Source: JAGHEK01 sp044426235
GTDB taxonomy: Bacteria; Bacillota; Clostridia; Peptostreptococcales; Peptostreptococcaceae
Direction of reading: 5' to 3'
Assembly (NCBI GenBank): GCA_044426235.1
Contig: JAWXUS010000049.1
Coordinates: forward strand, 1-7,830
Length of the DNA: 7,830 nucleotides
The position numbers and the translations under genes are program-made. Of the stretch, positions 4,748 to 7,830 are shown in pieces. Below the pieces are notes generated by a model. That model was given only the letters and a program-made list of their open reading frames with translations, ran no database searches and was not told the origin of the DNA. Every line of letters starts with the position of its first letter. The stretch's first letter is position 1.

Positions 4748-6868
4748 TTGAAAAAGCAGTCTGTTTTAATAGTAACTATTATAAGTATACTAGTGAATAT
4801 ATTTTCTTTTATATATATTAATAAAAATTTGATTAATAATTTCTTATTTGACAAAACAAGAGTTATATTTCACTTTAATGAAAATAGTACTTTAGACCAA
4901 GAGTTTTTGAATGAAATAATAGATTTTTCTCAAGAAAAAGGGGTAGAAATATCTCAATATAGCTTTTTGAGTAATAATAAGATAGATATATATTCAACTA
5001 TAAAAGATTATTATAAAGAAATCTTGATTATACCTAACCTCCTATTCGATAAAGATATAAAGGTACATAATTTTAATGATATTTACGATGTTGGATTTAA
5101 AAACTTATTTTATATTGATACTAAGGATGAAAATATTATTTCTGAATTTTCAAAAAAATTTAATGAATATGGTAAACTCTATGATGATTTAGAACTAGAA
5201 GAAAATAAATTTTCTTTTAATGTACTAACTAAGTATATAGGAATTGATTTTTTATCTATTATGTCACTATTTATTTTTATTTTTGCTTTAGTAATTCTTT
5301 TTCATTACTTAAATAATAAAAAGAAATATTTAATTTATGAGCTATGGGGATACTCAAAGATAAGGATATATTGTGTTATAAATAAAGTTTTATATAAAAC
5401 TTTATTTATAACAATAGTATCTTGTAATTTAATTATGGTTGGAATTATATATTTATGTAATTTAACAAGTATATTATCCGAATTTATTCTTATAACAATT
5501 TTACTCAACTTAATTATATCATTATTAATACTTTTAGTTTCTATCATTCTATTTTTATTATCATTTATCAACTTAAATAGTAGAAATGAAAAAAAGAGAC
5601 TTTCAAATATAAGGTTTATTGCTAGCATAACAAAGTTTTGTTTATTGATATTAATAATTTTATCATTTAATAATTTATCATATGAAGTATCAACACTTAA
5701 GAATAGTAAAAAGAGTTTAGATTTATGGAAAAATATTGAAAAACTCTATATAATATCTGGAATGTATTCGCCAGCGTATGAAGAGTTAGCATTAGAAGAT
5801 GAACTTAATGAAAAGATATTAAAAGTATATAGAGATTTAAGTGAACTAGATAAAGTATTTATAATTAATTCACTTAATTTTGAGCGCTCACCAAATATAA
5901 ATACTAAGAATGAAGACTTAGACTATAATTATAAAGTGAATACTCAAAATGAAGAAGATTTATACTCACCGTACGGTAGAAATATAATGGTAGATAGAAA
6001 CTACCTAAAAAGAAATTTGATAAAAAGTTTTTCAGATAATAAAACTGTTCTTGATAAGATAGATAACAATGAGGATGTTTTAAATGTATTAGTTCCACAA
6101 AAATATAAAGATTATGAAGAGACTATAAAAGAATCATATATAGAATGGTTTTATTTCCAAAAGGTTTATATACCTAATATGTATAAAGAAGCTAGAAATC
6201 AAGAATTAAGTAAAAAGAAAATTGATGATTTAAAAATAAACTTAATTTATGTACAAAATAATCAGTCCTATTTTACATACAATAGTTATAGTGGGGATTA
6301 CCTTAATACTATTAATGATCCATTAGTTACTGTATATACTGAAAATATAGACAACTCAGTTTTAGCATCAACTATAGGAGTATGTATGTTTTTAGAAGCT
6401 GAAAATGAATATAGTGCACTAGAAGAGGTTAAGAATATTACACAAAAGTATAATATAACTGAATTAAATGCAATTTCATCGGTATATGATAAAAAAGGAC
6501 AGCAAATTATAGATATAGAAGATAGAGTAGATAGCTTAATACTAAAGATTATAATTATATCTTTAATGCTAGTTACATTAATTATTGTTATAACATATGT
6601 TTATTATAAATCCTATATTTCAAAAATAATTATAAAATCTTTATATGGATATAATTTTATAAGTACTTATAAGGACTTACTTTTATCAAATCTATATATT
6701 TATATTTTGGCATTTTTAATTATATCTATTATCTATAAAAAAATCTCTCTTTTTATAATTATAATTAGTATTTTTATGATATTTATAGATCTTATTATAA
6801 CAAAAGCTATAAATAGAGTTATAATTAGTGAAGGTGAGATTAAGTTAAATAAGGGAGAGTTAAAATGA
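4748..6868 (+). CDS. Bacteriocin-associated integral membrane protein (DUF1430 type), putative immunity/export permease
   Basis: This 706-residue protein is the membrane partner of the ATPase that follows. The usual lactococcin 972 cassette is toxin, a ~700-residue membrane protein and an ABC ATPase, and the pair is thought to give self-immunity or export. It has one N-terminal span (5-25), an extracytoplasmic region (about 30-160), four or five spans (166-187, 214-236, 242-275, 290-308), a large second extracytoplasmic region (310-595) and three final spans (598-619, 646-663, 666-686). Two related short motifs, ELWGYSKIRIY (198-208) and SLYGYNFISTY (631-641), follow corresponding spans and suggest an internally duplicated FtsX/MacB-like permease. 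The start is TTG at 4748, 7 bases after AAAGGAGGT (4732-4740). The nearer ATG at 4744 is out of frame and leads to only 25 codons. The stop overlaps the ATPase start by four bases (ATGA). Confidence 0.87.
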   Translation: MKKQSVLIVTIISILVNIFSFIYINKNLINNFLFDKTRVIFHFNENSTLDQEFLNEIIDFSQEKGVEISQYSFLSNNKIDIYSTIKDYYKEILIIPNLLFDKDIKVHNFNDIYDVGFKNLFYIDTKDENIISEFSKKFNEYGKLYDDLELEENKFSFNVLTKYIGIDFLSIMSLFIFIFALVILFHYLNNKKKYLIYELWGYSKIRIYCVINKVLYKTLFITIVSCNLIMVGIIYLCNLTSILSEFILITILLNLIISLLILLVSIILFLLSFINLNSRNEKKRLSNIRFIASITKFCLLILIILSFNNLSYEVSTLKNSKKSLDLWKNIEKLYIISGMYSPAYEELALEDELNEKILKVYRDLSELDKVFIINSLNFERSPNINTKNEDLDYNYKVNTQNEEDLYSPYGRNIMVDRNYLKRNLIKSFSDNKTVLDKIDNNEDVLNVLVPQKYKDYEETIKESYIEWFYFQKVYIPNMYKEARNQELSKKKIDDLKINLIYVQNNQSYFTYNSYSGDYLNTINDPLVTVYTENIDNSVLASTIGVCMFLEAENEYSALEEVKNITQKYNITELNAISSVYDKKGQQIIDIEDRVDSLILKIIIISLMLVTLIIVITYVYYKSYISKIIIKSLYGYNFISTYKDLLLSNLYIYILAFLIISIIYKKISLFIIIISIFMIFIDLIITKAINRVIISEGEIKLNKGELK

Positions 6869-7485
6869 TAAAGATAACAAATATTAATAAAAGTTTTGAT
6901 AGCAGAACTGTTTTATCAGATATATCAATTTCTATAGATAAGAATGAATTTGTTTGTATAACTGGAGAAAGTGGAGTAGGTAAAACAACATTATTAAATA
7001 TTATAGGATTATTAGACAAACCGAATAGTGGAGTTGTAAATTTATGTGGAAAGACTAATTTTTCTAGAAAAGATATATTAAAATTGAGAAGGAATTTTTT
7101 TGGATATATATTTCAGGACTTTTTATTAATGCAAGACGAAACAGTTGAAGAAAACCTTAATATATCTAAAAAGTATAACAAAGAAGTTAATGATATAGAT
7201 ATATATGAAATCATGGAAAGAGTGAAGCTTGATAGTAGTTACTTAAATAAAAAGGTATGTTATCTAAGTGGGGGAGAACAACAAAAAGTTGCTATTGCAA
7301 GAATGATGTTAAAACCATATGAATTAGTATTAGCGGATGAACCAACTGGAAATCTAGATGATAAGAATAAAAAAGAAGTTATTGAAATTTTTAAAGATAT
7401 AAAAAAATATGGTAAAACAATAATTTGTGTTACACATGATAAAGATATTGCAGATTCAGCAGATAGAGTTATAACATTAAAATGA
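6865..7485 (+). CDS. ABC transporter ATP-binding protein of the lactococcin 972-type cassette
   Basis: This 206-residue single-domain ATPase powers the adjacent membrane protein. All ABC motifs are present: Walker A GESGVGKTT (34-42), Q-loop Q84 in FQDF, signature LSGGEQQ (134-140), Walker B LVLADEP with catalytic E159, D-loop NLDD (163-166) and switch H191. It belongs to the LolD/MacB-like group by length and by GESGVGKTTLLNIIGLLDKP. ATPases in this position beside DUF1430 proteins form a recognised lactococcin 972-associated group. The ATG at 6865 overlaps the permease stop (ATGA), with AAGGGAGA at 6851-6858 as ribosome binding site, so translation is probably coupled and the stoichiometry fixed. 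It is slightly shorter than stand-alone LolD proteins but lacks no motif. Confidence 0.93.
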   Translation: MIKITNINKSFDSRTVLSDISISIDKNEFVCITGESGVGKTTLLNIIGLLDKPNSGVVNLCGKTNFSRKDILKLRRNFFGYIFQDFLLMQDETVEENLNISKKYNKEVNDIDIYEIMERVKLDSSYLNKKVCYLSGGEQQKVAIARMMLKPYELVLADEPTGNLDDKNKKEVIEIFKDIKKYGKTIICVTHDKDIADSADRVITLK

Positions 7486-7532
7486 TTATAAATAGAGATT
7501 AGTAAATAAATATTATAAAAAAGGAAGATAGT

Positions 7533-7676
7533 ATGAAAATCACCAAAATAAGTATGGTATTAATTATATGTATATTTATTATTTGTATAATATCAACTTT
7601 AATTATAAATGAGTATGGATTAACAAATTTATATGTAATTTTCCAAAGGTTAATGAATCTTTGGAAAATTACATAA
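7533..7676 (+). CDS. Small single-span membrane peptide at the end of the bacteriocin operon
   Basis: This 47-codon frame begins at ATG 7533 with AAGGAAG at 7521-7527, a good ribosome binding site at normal spacing, 47 bases after the ATPase stop. It encodes KITK, a hydrophobic span (about residues 7-25, SMVLIICIFIICIISTLII) and a short tail with NEYGL and ending NLWKIT. There is no cleavage site, so it is probably membrane-anchored. Two cysteines lie in the span. I do not recognise it. From context it could be an immunity or accessory peptide of the bacteriocin cassette, or a small membrane peptide unrelated to it. The last third is part of a perfect inverted repeat (7632-7675), so the C-terminal residues may be shaped by the DNA structure rather than by protein function. 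Confidence 0.55.
   Translation: MKITKISMVLIICIFIICIISTLIINEYGLTNLYVIFQRLMNLWKIT
7632..7675. repeat. Perfect 17-bp inverted repeat with 10-base loop
   Basis: Arms 7632-7648 (TATGTAATTTTCCAAAG) and 7659-7675 are perfectly complementary. In RNA of the plus strand the loop can close further (G-U, U-A, U-A), leaving 4 unpaired bases. It spans the end of the small membrane peptide gene, including its stop codon. As the end of the operon it may stop transcription or protect the 3' end, but no T-tract follows on either strand, so it is not a standard terminator. A protein-binding site is the alternative. Confidence 0.7.
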
Positions 7677-7830
7677 TATATATTATCCAAGTAGATCAAT
7701 ATAATGACCAGTTAGGTATAGTATATTGTGGGGAGGACGACATACGTGTAAAAATCGGCCACTTAAATTTAAACATCTTGATATAGCTTGAACATAGCGG
7801 CTTTTTTTATTTTTAAAAAATCAATACTTT
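7677..7830. other. Right-end non-coding region with a VirR-like motif and T-rich end
   Basis: No gene is visible. ACCAGTTAGGTAT (7707-7719) matches the second repeat of the bacteriocin-promoter box at 10 of 13 positions, but its upstream partner at 7686-7698 is weak. TTGTGG (7726-7731) and TAAAAA (7749-7754) could form a promoter with 17-base spacing. GGGGAGG at 7730-7736 looks like a ribosome binding site, but the GTG downstream (7746) is followed at once by TAA. CGGCC and GCGGC segments frame 7757-7801, and seven T's follow at 7802-7808; the possible stem is only 3-4 bp, so this is at most a weak terminator. Confidence 0.4.

Noticed and set aside
5335..6098. Two minus-strand open frames inside the permease gene
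   Set aside because: Both are opposite a long continuous membrane protein gene and show no motif. They are best explained as shadows.
7499..7699. 66-codon minus-strand open frame at the right end
   Set aside because: The opposite strand carries a small gene with a strong ribosome binding site and a clear membrane span. The minus frame reads through the inverted repeat and mirrors the hydrophobic stretch.
7757..7808. A firm rho-independent terminator before the seven T's
   Set aside because: The T-tract is good, but the best stems I can draw (GCC/GGC or AGCT/GGCT) are only 3-4 bp with large loops.

Overview
The window is very AT-rich, uses ATA, AGA and TTA codons heavily and has strong purine-rich ribosome binding sites. 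This points to a low-GC Firmicute, most likely Clostridium or a close relative. It looks like most or all of a small plasmid: two iterons and an iteron-type (RepB/Rep_3 family) initiator gene open the window, and there are no chromosomal housekeeping genes. I cannot tell from sequence alone whether the 7830 bases close into a circle.

Layout. (1) 1-1165: two 22-bp-period iterons, a rep promoter and the replication initiator. (2) 1232-1286: a hairpin between convergent genes, then a small Xre-type repressor on the minus strand (1280-1543) with a palindromic operator-like site just upstream. (3) 1544-1943: a 400-base stretch with no intact gene. It holds a likely gene remnant, a terminator-like palindrome and the leader of the next operon. 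(4) 1944-4182: a 68-residue unknown protein, a LytTR response regulator and an AgrC/VirS-like sensor kinase, tightly packed as one operon. (5) 4189-4222: a tandem direct repeat closely resembling the VirR box of Clostridium perfringens, followed by a plausible promoter. (6) 4303-7485: a lactococcin 972-type cassette made of a secreted bacteriocin precursor, a 706-residue DUF1430-type membrane protein (TTG start) and an ABC ATPase. A 47-residue single-span membrane peptide gene follows (7533-7676). (7) 7632-7830: a perfect 17-bp inverted repeat, a dif-like AT-rich motif, a second VirR-like motif and a T-rich end.

The working model is that the plasmid-borne sensor and regulator respond to an outside signal, probably a peptide because the kinase is AgrC/VirS-like. 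The regulator would then bind the tandem repeat at 4189-4222 and switch on the bacteriocin and its membrane protein/ATPase pair, which in this family is thought to give export or self-protection. No peptide pheromone gene or AgrB-like processing protease is visible, so the signal may be made elsewhere, for example by the host chromosome. The best candidates for something not previously described are the link between a VirR-like operator and a lactococcin 972-type toxin, the extended bacteriocin precursor, and the second VirR-like site with matching promoter geometry at the right end.
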